Numbered from the stretch's first letter, positions 15,738 through 25,070 are shown. The stretch is 64,000 nucleotides of DNA from Humibacter albus DSM 18994 (GCF_000421825.1 NZ_ATXT01000016.1:248001-312000), one strand, 5' to 3'. A program made the numbers and translations. The notes: generated by a model not told the origin, from the letters alone.

Positions 15738-17441
15738 ATGTACCAGAAGCCCGTGCCCGGGCAGGGCGAAGACCCGAGCCGCAGCATCACGAACCGACTC
15801 GCCGGCGCGCTCGAAGCATCTGCGCTCGGCCGACGCGCCGACGCCATCCTGGCCGAACTGCGCTGCCGACGGGCACCGTTGCGGTGGTCGAGAATGTTCG
15901 GCGCCGCCACCGTCGCATGCGTTCTCGTGCTCTTCGCAACGGGCATCGCGCTGATGTTCTTCTATGTGCCGTCCGGCGACACGACGATCTATCACGGCGT
16001 CTATCGGCCCCTGCGCGGAACCGCGATGTCCGAGGCACTGCAGTCCACGATCGATCTGTCGTTCGAGGTGCGAGGCGGCCTCCTGCTTCGACAACTGCAC
16101 CACTGGGCTGCCCTCCTGCTGCCGGCCTCGATCCTGATGCAGCTTTTGGTGACGTTCTTCACCGGCGGGTTCCGCCGTCCGCGACGGTTGCTGTGGATAG
16201 TGCTGGTCGGCATCCTGCTCGTGGCGCTGCTGGGCGGGTGGAGCGGGTATGCGATGCCCGATGACCTTCTGGCCGGCACCGGACTCCAGATCTTCCAGGG
16301 AATCCTCCTGGCCGTCCCGGTGGCCGGCGCCTGGCTGTCGTCTCTTCTCTTCTCCGGCGGTTTTCCGGGGCGGATCATCGAGCACCTCTACCCGATCCAT
16401 GTCGCGCTGGCGCCCGTTCTGCTGATCCTGCTCATGGCCATCCGCGCATGGCTCACCTACCGGACCGGATCGATGCGGTTCGCGAGCATCGACCGGAGCA
16501 GCCCCGCATCGGCTGGTCCGCCGCTGTGGCCGCACCACGCGACCCGTAGTGCAGGGATGCTGTCGCTGACGACGGGCGTCCTCCTCCTGGTCGCGAGCGT
16601 GGTCACGATCGATCCGGTCTGGCTGTACGGCCCCGCCGACCCGGCCGGCGCGTCGGCGGGCAGCCAGCCCGACTGGTACACGGGATTCCTCGACGGTGCG
16701 TTGCGTCTGGTCCCACCGGGGTGGGAGTTGACATGGGGAGGACGCACCTGGACGCTCTCGATCCTCGTTCCCCTCGCCGTGGTGACGGGGTTCATCCTGG
16801 CCGTCGTCATCTATCCGTTCTTCGAGGAGTGGCTCGCCGGCGATCGCCAGGACCACTCCGTGCTCGATCGCCCACGCAACACCCCAAGCCGCACTGCGAC
16901 GGGTGCCGCCGCGATGGTGTTCTTCGGCGCGTTGTGGGGAGCCGGCAGCGCCGACATCATCGCGACCCACTTTCAGCTGGGCGTCGAGTCCGTCGTCGGG
17001 TTCTTCCAGTGCGTCGTCGTGCTCGGACCGTTCGCCGCGTTCTCACTGGCACGGCGCATCTGCCTCGGGCTCGAGCGACGGGAACGGGAGACCGTCGAGC
17101 TCGGATACGAGACGGGACGCATCGTACGAATGCCCGGGGGCGCGTTCGTCGAGGTGCGCGAACCCTTGTCACGAACCGAGTCGTTGCGCCTGCAGCCCGC
17201 CGAGCACATCGCTCCCCTCGCGGTGCGCCCCCATACGCGAGGACGGCGGAGGCTTCTCGATCGGCTGCACGCCGCCCTGTGGTTATTCTTCTTCGACGAC
17301 CGGATCGTCTATGAACCCAGCTCGATCGTGCCGACTCCGACAGACGGCCACGGCGTCCGGGGCGACGACGGCCACGGCGTCCGGGGCGACGACGTCCCCG
17401 TCTCGGCGCAGGCCACAGCGCCAACACGCTCTGTGCGATGA
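15738..17441 (+). CDS. Orphan QcrB-like cytochrome b subunit with one incomplete haem site
   Basis: A 567-residue membrane protein resembling the actinobacterial menaquinol-cytochrome c reductase subunit QcrB, with about eight to nine membrane helices. Family landmarks include YHGVYRPLRG, SFEVRGGLLLRQLHHW, FFTGGFRRPRR, GYAMPDDLL and the quinol-site stretch SAGSQPDWYTGFLDGALRL. In canonical QcrB two His pairs hold two b haems. Here H121 and H221 are present, but their partners are Gln135 (in LMQLLVTFF) and Arg236 (in AIRAWLT), so the second haem should be missing. No qcrC or qcrA is adjacent. The C-terminus carries a duplicated 8-residue unit. GGAGGT precedes the ATG by five bases. Its present role is unknown. 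Confidence 0.85.
   Translation: MYQKPVPGQGEDPSRSITNRLAGALEASALGRRADAILAELRCRRAPLRWSRMFGAATVACVLVLFATGIALMFFYVPSGDTTIYHGVYRPLRGTAMSEALQSTIDLSFEVRGGLLLRQLHHWAALLLPASILMQLLVTFFTGGFRRPRRLLWIVLVGILLVALLGGWSGYAMPDDLLAGTGLQIFQGILLAVPVAGAWLSSLLFSGGFPGRIIEHLYPIHVALAPVLLILLMAIRAWLTYRTGSMRFASIDRSSPASAGPPLWPHHATRSAGMLSLTTGVLLLVASVVTIDPVWLYGPADPAGASAGSQPDWYTGFLDGALRLVPPGWELTWGGRTWTLSILVPLAVVTGFILAVVIYPFFEEWLAGDRQDHSVLDRPRNTPSRTATGAAAMVFFGALWGAGSADIIATHFQLGVESVVGFFQCVVVLGPFAAFSLARRICLGLERRERETVELGYETGRIVRMPGGAFVEVREPLSRTESLRLQPAEHIAPLAVRPHTRGRRRLLDRLHAALWLFFFDDRIVYEPSSIVPTPTDGHGVRGDDGHGVRGDDVPVSAQATAPTRSVR
17343..17390 (+). repeat. Tandem 24-bp duplication inside the QcrB-like gene
   Basis: Two perfect copies of a 24-bp unit (17343-17366 and 17367-17390) encode DGHGVRGD twice in the hydrophilic C-terminal tail. 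It is in frame and may vary in copy number. Confidence 0.85.
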
Positions 17442-17551
17442 GTTCGCTCCTGACGACGCGCCCCGAACGCAGCGGTGTCGACCGCACAGTTCGCTCCGTC
17501 GGCGGATGAGGAGGCGCTCACTGCATGGCACGCTGTGCTACAGTGTGCTAC

Positions 17552-17821
17552 ATGTCCTTCCCGTCCGAGGTCAGTCAGCGCGATCTTCGACTTCGTTCCC
17601 GAGAGATCATGGATGCTGTCGAGCACGGCGCATCCTTCACCGTCACGCGTGACGGGCATGGCATCGGCGAGTTGGTTCCGTTGCGTCGGTCGTCACGATT
17701 CGTGTCACGGGACGAGTTCCTCGCCCTCGGTGCAGGCCTGGGTCCCATCGACACCAGCACGATGCGCGACGACCTGGATCTCGCCCTGAAAAACACGGCG
17801 GACGACCCCTATGAGCGATGA
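17552..17821 (+). CDS. Phd/YefM-type antitoxin
   Basis: An 89-residue antitoxin. The N-terminal half follows the Phd fold that binds the operator (QRDLRLRSREIMDAVEHGASFTVTRDGHGIGELVPL), and the acidic C-terminus would wrap the toxin. It overlaps the PIN-domain toxin gene by 11 bases, the usual antitoxin-first arrangement. The ATG at 17552 has no ribosome site; TACAGT at 17539-17544 ends seven bases before it, so the message may be leaderless. The direct repeat TGTGCTACA (17534-17542 and 17544-17552) covers this promoter and is the probable self-repression site. Confidence 0.85.
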   Translation: MSFPSEVSQRDLRLRSREIMDAVEHGASFTVTRDGHGIGELVPLRRSSRFVSRDEFLALGAGLGPIDTSTMRDDLDLALKNTADDPYER

Positions 17822-18263
17822 ACGTCGTGAACGCGAGCCGGCACGCTACGATCGCGGGCTGCTCGACACGAACATCCTCATTCATTGGGGCCGCCTGGCG
17901 GCACACGAGCTTCCGCTCGAGGCGGCGATCAGCACGGTGACACTCGCCGAACTGTCCGCGGGCGTGCACCTGGTGAAGGGCAATGATGCCGCCGAACGCG
18001 CCCGGCGCATCGCTGTGCTCCAACGCGTCGAGCACGGCTTCGATCCGATCCCTTTCGACGCCCCGGCAGCACGCGTTTTCGGTCAGCTCAGCGCGGCGGT
18101 GGTCGGCGTCGGCCGCACACCCCGGCGCAGGGTGGCAGATCTCATGATCGCGGCGGTTGCGGCGACGAACAACCTGCCCCTCTTCACGACCAACCCGGCC
18201 GACTACGACGGCCTCGACGCACTCGTCACGATCGTGCCGGTCACCCGTCCCGTCAGCGGCTGA
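17811..18263 (+). CDS. VapC-type PIN-domain toxin
   Basis: A 150-residue PIN-domain ribonuclease, partner of the overlapping antitoxin. The metal-binding acidic residues are visible: Asp19 in LLDTNILI, Glu47 in TLAELSAG, Asp110 in RRVADLMIAA and the late TTNPADYDG. VapC toxins cut RNA, often tRNA or 23S rRNA, when the antitoxin is degraded. The target here cannot be told. The first 15 residues, before the PIN core, are charged and slightly longer than usual, so a later start is possible. All four acidic positions are intact, so the enzyme is probably active. Confidence 0.88.
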   Translation: MSDERREREPARYDRGLLDTNILIHWGRLAAHELPLEAAISTVTLAELSAGVHLVKGNDAAERARRIAVLQRVEHGFDPIPFDAPAARVFGQLSAAVVGVGRTPRRRVADLMIAAVAATNNLPLFTTNPADYDGLDALVTIVPVTRPVSG

Positions 18264-18320
18264 AGGTCGAGAAGATCGAGCCCGCCGTCATCGTCGTCGT
18301 CGATGCTTCGCGCACGGGCT

Positions 18321-18845
18321 TCAATCGGCCACGCTGAGGTCGACCTGGATCTCGCCCGCCAGTCGCTCGAGTTCGCTGATCACGAGCGCCGGGTCGCGCC
18401 CGACGGGCACACGCACCACGACGTTCGCCTCGAACAGCATGCCGCCGGCCATCGGCGCCTCGCGGGTTTGGCTGGAGAACAGGTCGATGGTGAGGCCGTG
18501 ATGCGTGAGGATGCCGGTGATGTCGCGCACGATCCCCGGACGGTCGTTGCCGAGCACGCTGAACGTGAAGCGGCGGCCGGGGCGAGCATCCGCCGACGCC
18601 GCTCCGCCGTGCACCGTCACGCGTAGGAGGCCGTCGAGCCCCTGCAGCGCGTCCCGCAGGTCGTCGAGGCGCCCGTCGGGAACGGAGACGAGCACGATGC
18701 CGGCGAACGCGCCCGCCAGCTCCGCGAGCTCGCTCGTCTCCCAATTGCCGCCATGGGCGCTCACCACATCGGCGAGCGACTGCACGAGTCCGGCGCGATC
18801 GTCGCCGACGACGGTGAGCACGAGCTGGGCCATGGCTTCGAGCAT
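18321..18845 (-). CDS. ACT-domain protein related to the glycine cleavage repressor GcvR
   Basis: A 174-residue protein of two ACT domains: the first from about residue 5 (AQLVLTVVGDDRAGLVQSLADVVSAHGGNW) and the second from about 90 (FTFSVLGNDRPGIVRDITGILTHHGLTID). ACT domains bind amino acids; this layout matches GcvR-like proteins found in many bacteria. No DNA-binding domain is present, so it would act through a partner or as an amino-acid sensor. An internal ATG at 18833 (MAQLVL) fits the family start better; neither start has a clear ribosome site. The neighbours (a toxin pair and a peptide transporter) give no hint of its pathway. Confidence 0.75.
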   Translation of the reverse strand: MLEAMAQLVLTVVGDDRAGLVQSLADVVSAHGGNWETSELAELAGAFAGIVLVSVPDGRLDDLRDALQGLDGLLRVTVHGGAASADARPGRRFTFSVLGNDRPGIVRDITGILTHHGLTIDLFSSQTREAPMAGGMLFEANVVVRVPVGRDPALVISELERLAGEIQVDLSVAD

Positions 18846-18906
18846 AGGTGCGCGAGCGGCAGCGCGCCCGGCCTCCCGGCCTCAGCCGGGCGACCCAGAG
18901 GTCGGC

Positions 18907-19806
18907 TCAGTCGACGGCGGGCGCCACAGACAGCCGCGGCACGCTGTCGAGCAGCCGGCGCGTGTACGGGTGCTCCGGCGACGCCAGCACTCTGCGCGTC
19001 TCGCCCTGCTCGACCACGCGACCTCGTTCGAGGACCAGGATGTCGTCGCACAGCCGCGCGACGATGCTCAGGTCGTGCGAGACCAGCACCATCGTCACCG
19101 GTGTCGGCAGCGTCGGCCCGGCGTCGGCGCGCGCGAGCTTCTCGAGCAGCCTGATCACCCGCAGTCGCGTCGACATGTCGAGCGCGCTGACGGGTTCGTC
19201 GGCCAGCAGCACGCGCGGGTTTGCGACGATCGCGCGCGCGATCGCGATGCGCTGCCGCTGTCCGCCGGAGAACTGGTGCGGGTAGCGAGTCGCGGCATCC
19301 GCCGGCAGCCCGACGGATGCCAGTGCCCGCGTCACGAGGGTCCTCACCTCGGTACCGCGCGCGATTCCGAGAGACCGCAATGGCTCGGCGATGATGCCGC
19401 CGATGGACTGACGCGGATCGAGCGACGAGTACGGATCCTGGAAGACCGGCTGCACGAAGCGGCGGTGCTCCCGCATCCGGGCGCCGCCACGGGTGAGTTC
19501 GCTGCCGTCGACGACGAGCGTCCCCTCGCTCGGCAGGTCGAGGCCGAGAAGCAGGCGCAACAAGGTGGTCTTGCCTGCACCGGACTCACCCACGATGCCG
19601 AGGCCCCGACCTGGGCGCAGCCGGAACGACACGTTCTGCAGCGCCCGTCCGCCGCGGCGGTACGAGAAGCCGACGTCGGTGGCGCAGATGAGGTCGGTCG
19701 TGTCGTTCGCGGCCGTCACGTGGCGCGAGCCTGCGCCATCGCGCGGGCCGGTGCCGCCGTGCGATTCGCCGGCGCCGCTCGGCCCGCTCTGGAGGGATTC
19801 CGTCAT
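18907..19806 (-). CDS. Peptide/nickel-type ABC transporter ATP-binding protein (DppF type)
   Basis: A 299-residue ATPase, last gene of the importer operon. Walker A GESGAGKTT is at 73-81, the signature FSGGQRQRIAIARAI follows near 190, and Walker B VLLADEPVSALD is intact with the switch His in LVSHDLS. The first 35 residues are Gly/Ser-rich and not part of the fold; a later start is possible. The C-terminal tail after the ATPase resembles the oligopeptide-type extension (TRRVLASPEHPYTRRLL). Its start overlaps the end of the preceding ATPase gene. It would power uptake together with that subunit. Confidence 0.93.
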   Translation of the reverse strand: MTESLQSGPSGAGESHGGTGPRDGAGSRHVTAANDTTDLICATDVGFSYRRGGRALQNVSFRLRPGRGLGIVGESGAGKTTLLRLLLGLDLPSEGTLVVDGSELTRGGARMREHRRFVQPVFQDPYSSLDPRQSIGGIIAEPLRSLGIARGTEVRTLVTRALASVGLPADAATRYPHQFSGGQRQRIAIARAIVANPRVLLADEPVSALDMSTRLRVIRLLEKLARADAGPTLPTPVTMVLVSHDLSIVARLCDDILVLERGRVVEQGETRRVLASPEHPYTRRLLDSVPRLSVAPAVD

Positions 19807-20636
19807 CGCCCGCCCTCTTCCGCGCCACGGGCGGCATCGAGCGCCCTGTCCAGCTCCAACGCGGCACCGACGAGCTGCCGCGTGTACTCCTCGCGCGGTC
19901 GCGAGATCAGCTCGTCGACGCGGCCAGCCTCCACCTCGCGACCGTGACTGAGCACGATGGCTCGCGGGGACATCCTCGAGACCACCGCGAGGTCGTGACT
20001 GACGAACAGCAGTCCCATACCCCGCTCGGCCACGACGCCCTCGATGAGGTCGAGCACCTGCGCCTGCACGGTCACGTCGAGCGCCGTCGTCGGCTCGTCC
20101 GCGATCAGCAGCTCGGGCCTCGCGGCGAGCGCCATCGCGATGGCGACGCGCTGCCGCTGGCCGCCGGAGACCTCATGCGGGTACGCCTTCGCCACGCGAT
20201 CCGGCTCGCGCACGCTGACCTCATCGAGGGCGCGGCGCACGGCATCGCGCGCCGCACCCCGGTCGAGTCGCACGCCGCCGCGACGTGCCGCACGGCGGAT
20301 CGGCTCGGCCAACTGCTTGCCGAGCGTCGTCAACGGGTCGAGCGCCGTCATCGGCTCCTGGAACACGATCGCCGCGCGTCGACCGCGGATGCCGTTCATC
20401 ACCCGTTCGCGCGCACCCACCACCTCGGTGCCGCCGATCCGTACGCTGCCGGATGCCGTCAACCCCTCCGGCAGCAGTCCCATCACCGCCAGGCTCGTGA
20501 GCGACTTGCCACTGCCGGACTCGCCGATCAGCGCCAGTCGTTCGCCCACCCCGAGCTCGAACGACACGTCGTCGACGAGGGGAAGCCCGTCGGATGCTCG
20601 CACTGTCAGGCCGTGGACCTCGAGGTATCCGCTCAT
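19803..20636 (-). CDS. Peptide/nickel-type ABC transporter ATP-binding protein (DppD type)
   Basis: A 277-residue ATPase beginning [10 protein letters not shown]. Walker A GESGSGKS is at 38-45, the signature [15 protein letters not shown] and Walker [13 protein letters not shown] follow, and the switch His lies in FVSHDLAV. The ATG at 20636 overlaps the stop of the upstream permease (ATGA), and AGGAGA precedes it; the frame is open for another 50 residues upstream but that stretch has no similarity to transporters. It forms a heterodimer with the DppF-type protein below it in the operon. Confidence 0.93.
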   Translation of the reverse strand: MSGYLEVHGLTVRASDGLPLVDDVSFELGVGERLALIGESGSGKSLTSLAVMGLLPEGLTASGSVRIGGTEVVGARERVMNGIRGRRAAIVFQEPMTALDPLTTLGKQLAEPIRRAARRGGVRLDRGAARDAVRRALDEVSVREPDRVAKAYPHEVSGGQRQRVAIAMALAARPELLIADEPTTALDVTVQAQVLDLIEGVVAERGMGLLFVSHDLAVVSRMSPRAIVLSHGREVEAGRVDELISRPREEYTRQLVGAALELDRALDAARGAEEGGR

Positions 20637-21514
20637 CGCGTTCTCCTCGCCGGGTCGAACACGTCGCGCAGGCCGTCGGCCAGCAGGTTGGCGCCGATGA
20701 CCAGAGCCACGATGGCGATGCCGGGGGCGATGGCCCCGATCGGCGCCGTGTAGACGGTGCCCTGGGCCTCCTGCAGCAGACGGCCCCACGACGCGTTCGG
20801 CGGCGGCGCTCCGAGGCCGAGGTACGACAGGCTCGCCTCCGCGAGCACGGCGAGACCGAATTGCAGCGCGAGGTTCACCGCGAGCGTGGGCCAGATGTTG
20901 GGAAGCACGTGGCGGCCGATGATGCCGAGCCAGCCGGTGCCCGAGGTGCGAGCCGCCACCACGAACTGCTCGGAGAGCACTTGTTTGGCCAGGATGCGCG
21001 TGAGCCGGGCGACGACAGCGCTCATCGCCAGTCCGATCGCGATGATCGCCGAACTGAGTGTCGCACCGCGCGCCGCCACAACGAGCATTGCGAGCAGCAG
21101 CGTCGGGAACGCGATCAGGATGTCCAGAACAGCCGCCAGGGTGTCATCCAGCCAACGCTGCGCGAACGCCGCCGCGAGACCGAGCACGATGCCGAGCGCG
21201 CCGCCCAGCAGGACCGAACCGCCGCCGGCCGCCAGCGCGATGCGGGCGCCGATCATGAGCTGCGACATCAGGTCGCGTCCGAGGGTGTCGGTGCCGAGCC
21301 AGTGCGTCGGTGACGGACCGGCCAGGCGTCCGCCGCCGATCTGCTCGGGCGGATACGGCAGGTAGAAGTACGAGACCAGCGCCGTCGCCACGACGAGGCC
21401 GAGCAAGACGCAGCCGACGATCAGTGTCGCGCGACGCGAGCCGCGGCGGCGCGGCACGGCGGCCGTCACCGTGGCCGGGCCGTCGGTCATGGTCTGCGGG
21501 GTGTCGACGCTCAT
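20633..21514 (-). CDS. Peptide/nickel-type ABC transporter permease (DppC type)
   Basis: A 293-residue permease with a first membrane helix at about residues 28-52 and five more. The family signature [24 protein letters not shown] is at 72-95, and the EAA loop reads [23 protein letters not shown]. It overlaps both neighbours by four bases (ATGA at the 3' end; its start overlaps the stop of the upstream permease). With the DppB-type permease it makes the membrane pore. The N-terminal 25 residues are an unconserved tail. Confidence 0.93.
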   Translation of the reverse strand: MSVDTPQTMTDGPATVTAAVPRRRGSRRATLIVGCVLLGLVVATALVSYFYLPYPPEQIGGGRLAGPSPTHWLGTDTLGRDLMSQLMIGARIALAAGGGSVLLGGALGIVLGLAAAFAQRWLDDTLAAVLDILIAFPTLLLAMLVVAARGATLSSAIIAIGLAMSAVVARLTRILAKQVLSEQFVVAARTSGTGWLGIIGRHVLPNIWPTLAVNLALQFGLAVLAEASLSYLGLGAPPPNASWGRLLQEAQGTVYTAPIGAIAPGIAIVALVIGANLLADGLRDVFDPARRTR

Positions 21515-22464
21515 CGTGAGCCTCCTCGCAGACGCGGGTCGAGCATCCGCTGGGTGAGGTCGGCGAGCACGCCCACGACGAGCACGATGAGAGTCGTCAG
21601 CAGCAGCACGCCCTGGATGCTCGGGTAGTCGTGCTGCGCGATGCCGGTCACGAGCATGCTGCCGAGGCCGGGGAGCGCGAACACCGACTCGACGACGACC
21701 GCTCCGAGGAATGTGGTGGCCAGCTCGATGCCGAGGACCGACACCACGGGAACGGCCACGCTCTTCAACCCGTGCCGGAACATCGCCGAGCCGAAGCTCG
21801 CGCCGAGCGATCGGAAGGTGCGCACGTAGTCACTGTTCAGCACATCGAGGCAGGCGGCGCGCACGTACCGGGCGACGGACGCCGACATGACGATCGCAAT
21901 GGTGATCACGGGGAGCGTGAGCGACGTGAGTGCGGCACCGGGGTCGGCCCAGGAGTCCTGCGGAAATCCGCCGGCGGGCAGCACGTGCCAACTGAGCGCG
22001 AAGCCCCAGACCAACAGAATGCCGACCCAGAACACGGGAACGGCGATGCCCAGTTGCGAGAAGGAGGAGAACAGGATGCCCACCCAGCTTCGGCTGTATC
22101 GCGCCGCGATGAACCCGACCGGGGCCGCGATGAGCACAGCGAGCACGAACGCGATGAGCGTGAGCGGAATGGTCACGGCCATGCGCTGCGCGAGCTGTGG
22201 GCCGACCGGCAGTCCATTGATGAACGAGTTGCCGAGATCGAGGTGGAGCAGCTGGTTCGCCCACACCAGGAACTGCTGCCCGAGCGGCAGGTCGGATCCG
22301 ATCGCGTGGCGTGCCTGTTGGATCTGCTCGGGCGTCGCCCCGACGGCGACGAGCGCGTTCGCGGGGTCGCCCGGCAGCATGCGGAGGAGCACGAACATGA
22401 CTCCGGCGGCGACGAGGAGCGCCACCACGAGCAGCGCGAGTCGTCGGAGCAGGTAGGAAGTCAT
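21511..22464 (-). CDS. Peptide/nickel-type ABC transporter permease (DppB type)
   Basis: A 317-residue permease starting MTSYLLRRLALLVVALLVAAGVMFVLLRMLPGDP, the usual N-terminus of this family. The EAA loop is VRAACLDVLNSDYVRTFRSLGAS, followed by the typical ETTFLGAVVVESVF-like stretch and LPGLGSMLVTGI. The ATG at 22464 is chosen from family length; only a weak GGA precedes it. It begins 135 bases after the substrate-binding protein gene and overlaps the DppC-type gene. Confidence 0.92.
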   Translation of the reverse strand: MTSYLLRRLALLVVALLVAAGVMFVLLRMLPGDPANALVAVGATPEQIQQARHAIGSDLPLGQQFLVWANQLLHLDLGNSFINGLPVGPQLAQRMAVTIPLTLIAFVLAVLIAAPVGFIAARYSRSWVGILFSSFSQLGIAVPVFWVGILLVWGFALSWHVLPAGGFPQDSWADPGAALTSLTLPVITIAIVMSASVARYVRAACLDVLNSDYVRTFRSLGASFGSAMFRHGLKSVAVPVVSVLGIELATTFLGAVVVESVFALPGLGSMLVTGIAQHDYPSIQGVLLLTTLIVLVVGVLADLTQRMLDPRLRGGSR

Positions 22465-22599
22465 GCGGTTTCCATCATGCGGTATCTCCCGCCTGCGCAT
22501 AACTCAGGCCCGGCCGGCCCGGCGCGCGAGCCGAACCCGCGTGACCCCGGGGTTCCGGTCACGGCCGACGCCAGGCAGCCTGAATTGTGCGCGGGACCG
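22465..22599 (-). other. GC-rich operon spacer
   Basis: The 135 bases between the binding-protein gene and the first permease contain GGCCCGGCCGGCCCGGCGCG near 22508-22527 and further GC-rich inverted segments. Such structures often stabilise the upstream message so that the binding protein is made in excess. I see no promoter or gene in it. Confidence 0.35.
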
Positions 22600-24117
22600 T
22601 CAGCCCTTCGTGATGTCGTACACGTAGAACTGCGAGTTCAGCCCGTTCACCGGGTAGCCCTTGACCGTGCTCTTGGCGACCACGATCTGCGGGTACAGGT
22701 AGAGCCAATCGCTGGCGGCATCCTTCACGATGATCTCGTTGGCCTGCTTGAGCTTGGCGGTCTGCTGAGCGGTGGTCGTCGATTGCTCGGCCTGATCGAT
22801 CAGCGAGGTGACCTGCGGGTTGTCGTAGCCCCAGTAGAAGTCGGGGTTGCCGTACCAGGTGACGTCGCGGTCGTTCACGTGCTCCTGCATCGTGGCCACG
22901 AAGTCGTGGTTCTGGTACACCTTCGTGTACCACTCGTCGGGCGTGATGATGTTGATCGTCACGGTCACGCCGATCTTGGCCAGTGCGGCCTTGATGAACT
23001 GCGCCGCGGCCGGGTGCGGATCGTAGTTCGGAGTGTCGAGAGTGAACGAGAAGCCGTTCGGATATCCGGCGGCCGCAAGGTCGGACTTGGCCTTCGAGAC
23101 GTCGTACGGGTACACCGACGAGAGGTTCTCGTACCAGGGATCGGTCGGCGGCACCATCGAGCCGGTGACCTTGCCGTAGCCGTTCCAGATCGACTTCAGC
23201 AGCGCCTTGCGGTTGATCGCCTCGGTGATCGCGACACGCACGCCGGTGTTGTCGAACGGCTTCACCTTGTCGTTGAACGCCAGCAGCAGCTTCGTGGTCG
23301 AGTTGCCGTCGTTGACCTTGAACTGGGAGTTGTTCTCGAACTGCGAGAGGGCATCCGGGCTCTGCTCGCTGGTCACGATGTCGAGCTGACCGGACTGGAG
23401 CGCGTTGTTCTCGGCGGTCGCGTCCTTGTAATAGTTGAAGACCACCGTGTCGGTCTTCGGCGCATCACCCCAGTAGTCCTTGAAGCGCTGCAGCGTGATG
23501 GCGCTGCCGTGCTTCCAGCTCTGCACCGTGTAGGGGCCGGTGCCGTCCTCGGTCGTCTTCAGGTTCTTCGCCGTGTGGTCGATGATCCACACGTAGCTGA
23601 GGTTGTAGACGAACGAGATCGAGCGCTGCTTCAGGTGCACGACCACGGTGTCGGCGCTCGGCGTCTCGATGCTCTTCACGACCTGCAGGTCGCTCTTGCG
23701 CGCCGACTGCGACTTCGGCGCGAGCACCTTCTCGATGCTGTACTTCACATCCTTCGACGTGAGCTCATCGCCGGAGTGGAACTTCACGCCCTTGCGGAGC
23801 GTGAACGTGTAGGTGAGGCCGTCATCGGAGGTGGTGTACTTGGATGCCAGCAGCGGCGTGACCTTGCCGTCGTCACCGAGCTTGTAGAGGGCCTCGTACA
23901 CGTTCCCGTTCAGCACCTCGGTGACGCCCTGGCCGCCGCCGGCCGTGTTGTCGAGGTTCTGCGGTTCGTAGATGGAGCCGACCTGCAGCGTGGCGTCGGC
24001 GCTGCTGCCCCCGGAGCCCGACGACGAGCAGCCCGCCAGCATCAGGCCGGCCGCGGTGACAGCGGCGATGACCGAAAGGGATCTCACGGTGCGATGCGTG
24101 GGCGATGTGCTGTGCAT
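22600..24117 (-). CDS. Extracellular peptide/opine-type ABC substrate-binding lipoprotein
   Basis: A 505-residue solute-binding protein of the SBP_bac_5 group. The signal peptide ends in the lipobox LAGC with Cys30, followed by a Ser/Gly linker. Family landmarks include the N-terminal GSIYEPQNLDNT, YTFTLRKGVKFHSGDELTSKDVKYSIEKVL and the ligand-cleft region NRKALLKSIWNGYGKVTGSMVPP. Members bind di- or oligopeptides, opines, nickel or sugars; the sequence does not decide which. It heads the operon SBP-DppB-DppC-DppD-DppF. GAGAAAG precedes the ATG by four bases. Confidence 0.92.
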   Translation of the reverse strand: MHSTSPTHRTVRSLSVIAAVTAAGLMLAGCSSSGSGGSSADATLQVGSIYEPQNLDNTAGGGQGVTEVLNGNVYEALYKLGDDGKVTPLLASKYTTSDDGLTYTFTLRKGVKFHSGDELTSKDVKYSIEKVLAPKSQSARKSDLQVVKSIETPSADTVVVHLKQRSISFVYNLSYVWIIDHTAKNLKTTEDGTGPYTVQSWKHGSAITLQRFKDYWGDAPKTDTVVFNYYKDATAENNALQSGQLDIVTSEQSPDALSQFENNSQFKVNDGNSTTKLLLAFNDKVKPFDNTGVRVAITEAINRKALLKSIWNGYGKVTGSMVPPTDPWYENLSSVYPYDVSKAKSDLAAAGYPNGFSFTLDTPNYDPHPAAAQFIKAALAKIGVTVTINIITPDEWYTKVYQNHDFVATMQEHVNDRDVTWYGNPDFYWGYDNPQVTSLIDQAEQSTTTAQQTAKLKQANEIIVKDAASDWLYLYPQIVVAKSTVKGYPVNGLNSQFYVYDITKG

Positions 24118-24238
24118 GGGGGTCTTTCTCGTGGTGTGTGACGGCTCGTCGGTTCGAAACCGGGAGCCCGGTGGGGAGGTTCGTGCGTGCAGACGCTTTG
24201 TCTTCTCGGTGCTCGTTCGGACTCTGCGTTCGTGCCGG

Positions 24239-24283
24239 CTCAGTGCTTGAGCAGACTCAGTGCTTGAGCAGACTCAGTGCTTG
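24239..24283. repeat. Short tandem repeat, 17-bp unit
   Basis: The unit CTCAGTGCTTGAGCAGA occurs at 24239-24255 and 24256-24272 with a partial third copy to 24283; the degenerate CTCAGTGCT recurs at 24319. It lies between the DUF1684 gene and the peptide importer. Confidence 0.85.
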
Positions 24284-24320
24284 TGTCGGCTCGGCATCCT
24301 CGGCCGACACTTGCGTCGGC

Positions 24321-25049
24321 TCAGTGCTCGAAGCCGGCGGCGAACCGCGGTCTCTTCTCGCCTGCGGTGACCGGCACCGCGAGGCGATTGGAGGGCGGAG
24401 GCAGCGGACAGTTGTACTGATCGCTGAACCCGCACGGCGGAACGAAAGCGCGGTTGAAGTCGAGCACCACTTCGCCCGCGCGCGCGAACTCGTCGCTCGC
24501 GCGCTCCACGAACAAGAAACGACCGGAGGCGTACGTTGATTCCCGGTTCGTCGGATCGCCGAAGACGAGCAGCAGCACGCCGTCATCGTCGAACGCGCTG
24601 AGCCGGTACTCGGCGCCGCCGATCGCGACGGTGATGACGCCCGGCACGGCCAACTCCCGCGTGCGCCCGTTGTCGCGCAGATGCTCGAACGGCACCGTGT
24701 GCCCGTCCGCGAGCGGCGCATACGTTCCGCGCACCACCCAGTGTGGGTCGTAGTCGTAGACGTCGACCCCCTGGAACGCGCGGATGGCCGGCGACGCGGC
24801 GTCCCAGAGTCGCAGTCCCTCCTGCTGCAGGCCCGTGTCGAGGTCGGCGCGCGCCAGCCTCGTGACGGTGACGGTCCCGGGCGCCGGGGTGACGGCATCC
24901 TCGTCGGGAATCTCAGCACCGGGCTGGTACCAGCGGGTCTCGATCAGTGCGAGGTTGCCCTGCGGGCGGGTGAGCGCCGCCTCCCGTTCCTCATGCCACT
25001 GCGCGTGCCGTGCCCGCGCGGAATCGATCGAAGGAATGTCGGAGCTCAC
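24321..25049 (-). CDS. DUF1684 family protein
   Basis: A 242-residue DUF1684 protein. Landmarks are HAQWHEEREAALTRPQGNLALIETRWY near the N-terminus, the central GRTRELAVPGVITVAIGGAEYRL and the highly conserved C-terminal block FVERASDEFARAGEVVLDFNRAFVPPCGFSDQYNCPLPPPSNRL. No signal peptide or membrane helix. The family is widespread in Actinobacteria but I know of no established function. The GTG start at 25049 has GGAGC just before it. Neighbours give no clear pathway. Confidence 0.85.
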   Translation of the reverse strand: MSSDIPSIDSARARHAQWHEEREAALTRPQGNLALIETRWYQPGAEIPDEDAVTPAPGTVTVTRLARADLDTGLQQEGLRLWDAASPAIRAFQGVDVYDYDPHWVVRGTYAPLADGHTVPFEHLRDNGRTRELAVPGVITVAIGGAEYRLSAFDDDGVLLLVFGDPTNRESTYASGRFLFVERASDEFARAGEVVLDFNRAFVPPCGFSDQYNCPLPPPSNRLAVPVTAGEKRPRFAAGFEH

Positions 25050-25070
25050 CGCTCCATGTCAGCACATCAT

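Noticed and set aside
21631-24141. An 836-codon plus-strand open frame opposite the peptide importer
   Set aside because: It is antisense to three clear transporter genes and is Arg/Gly/Asp-rich in the way expected from a shadow frame of high-GC coding sequence; no family is recognisable.
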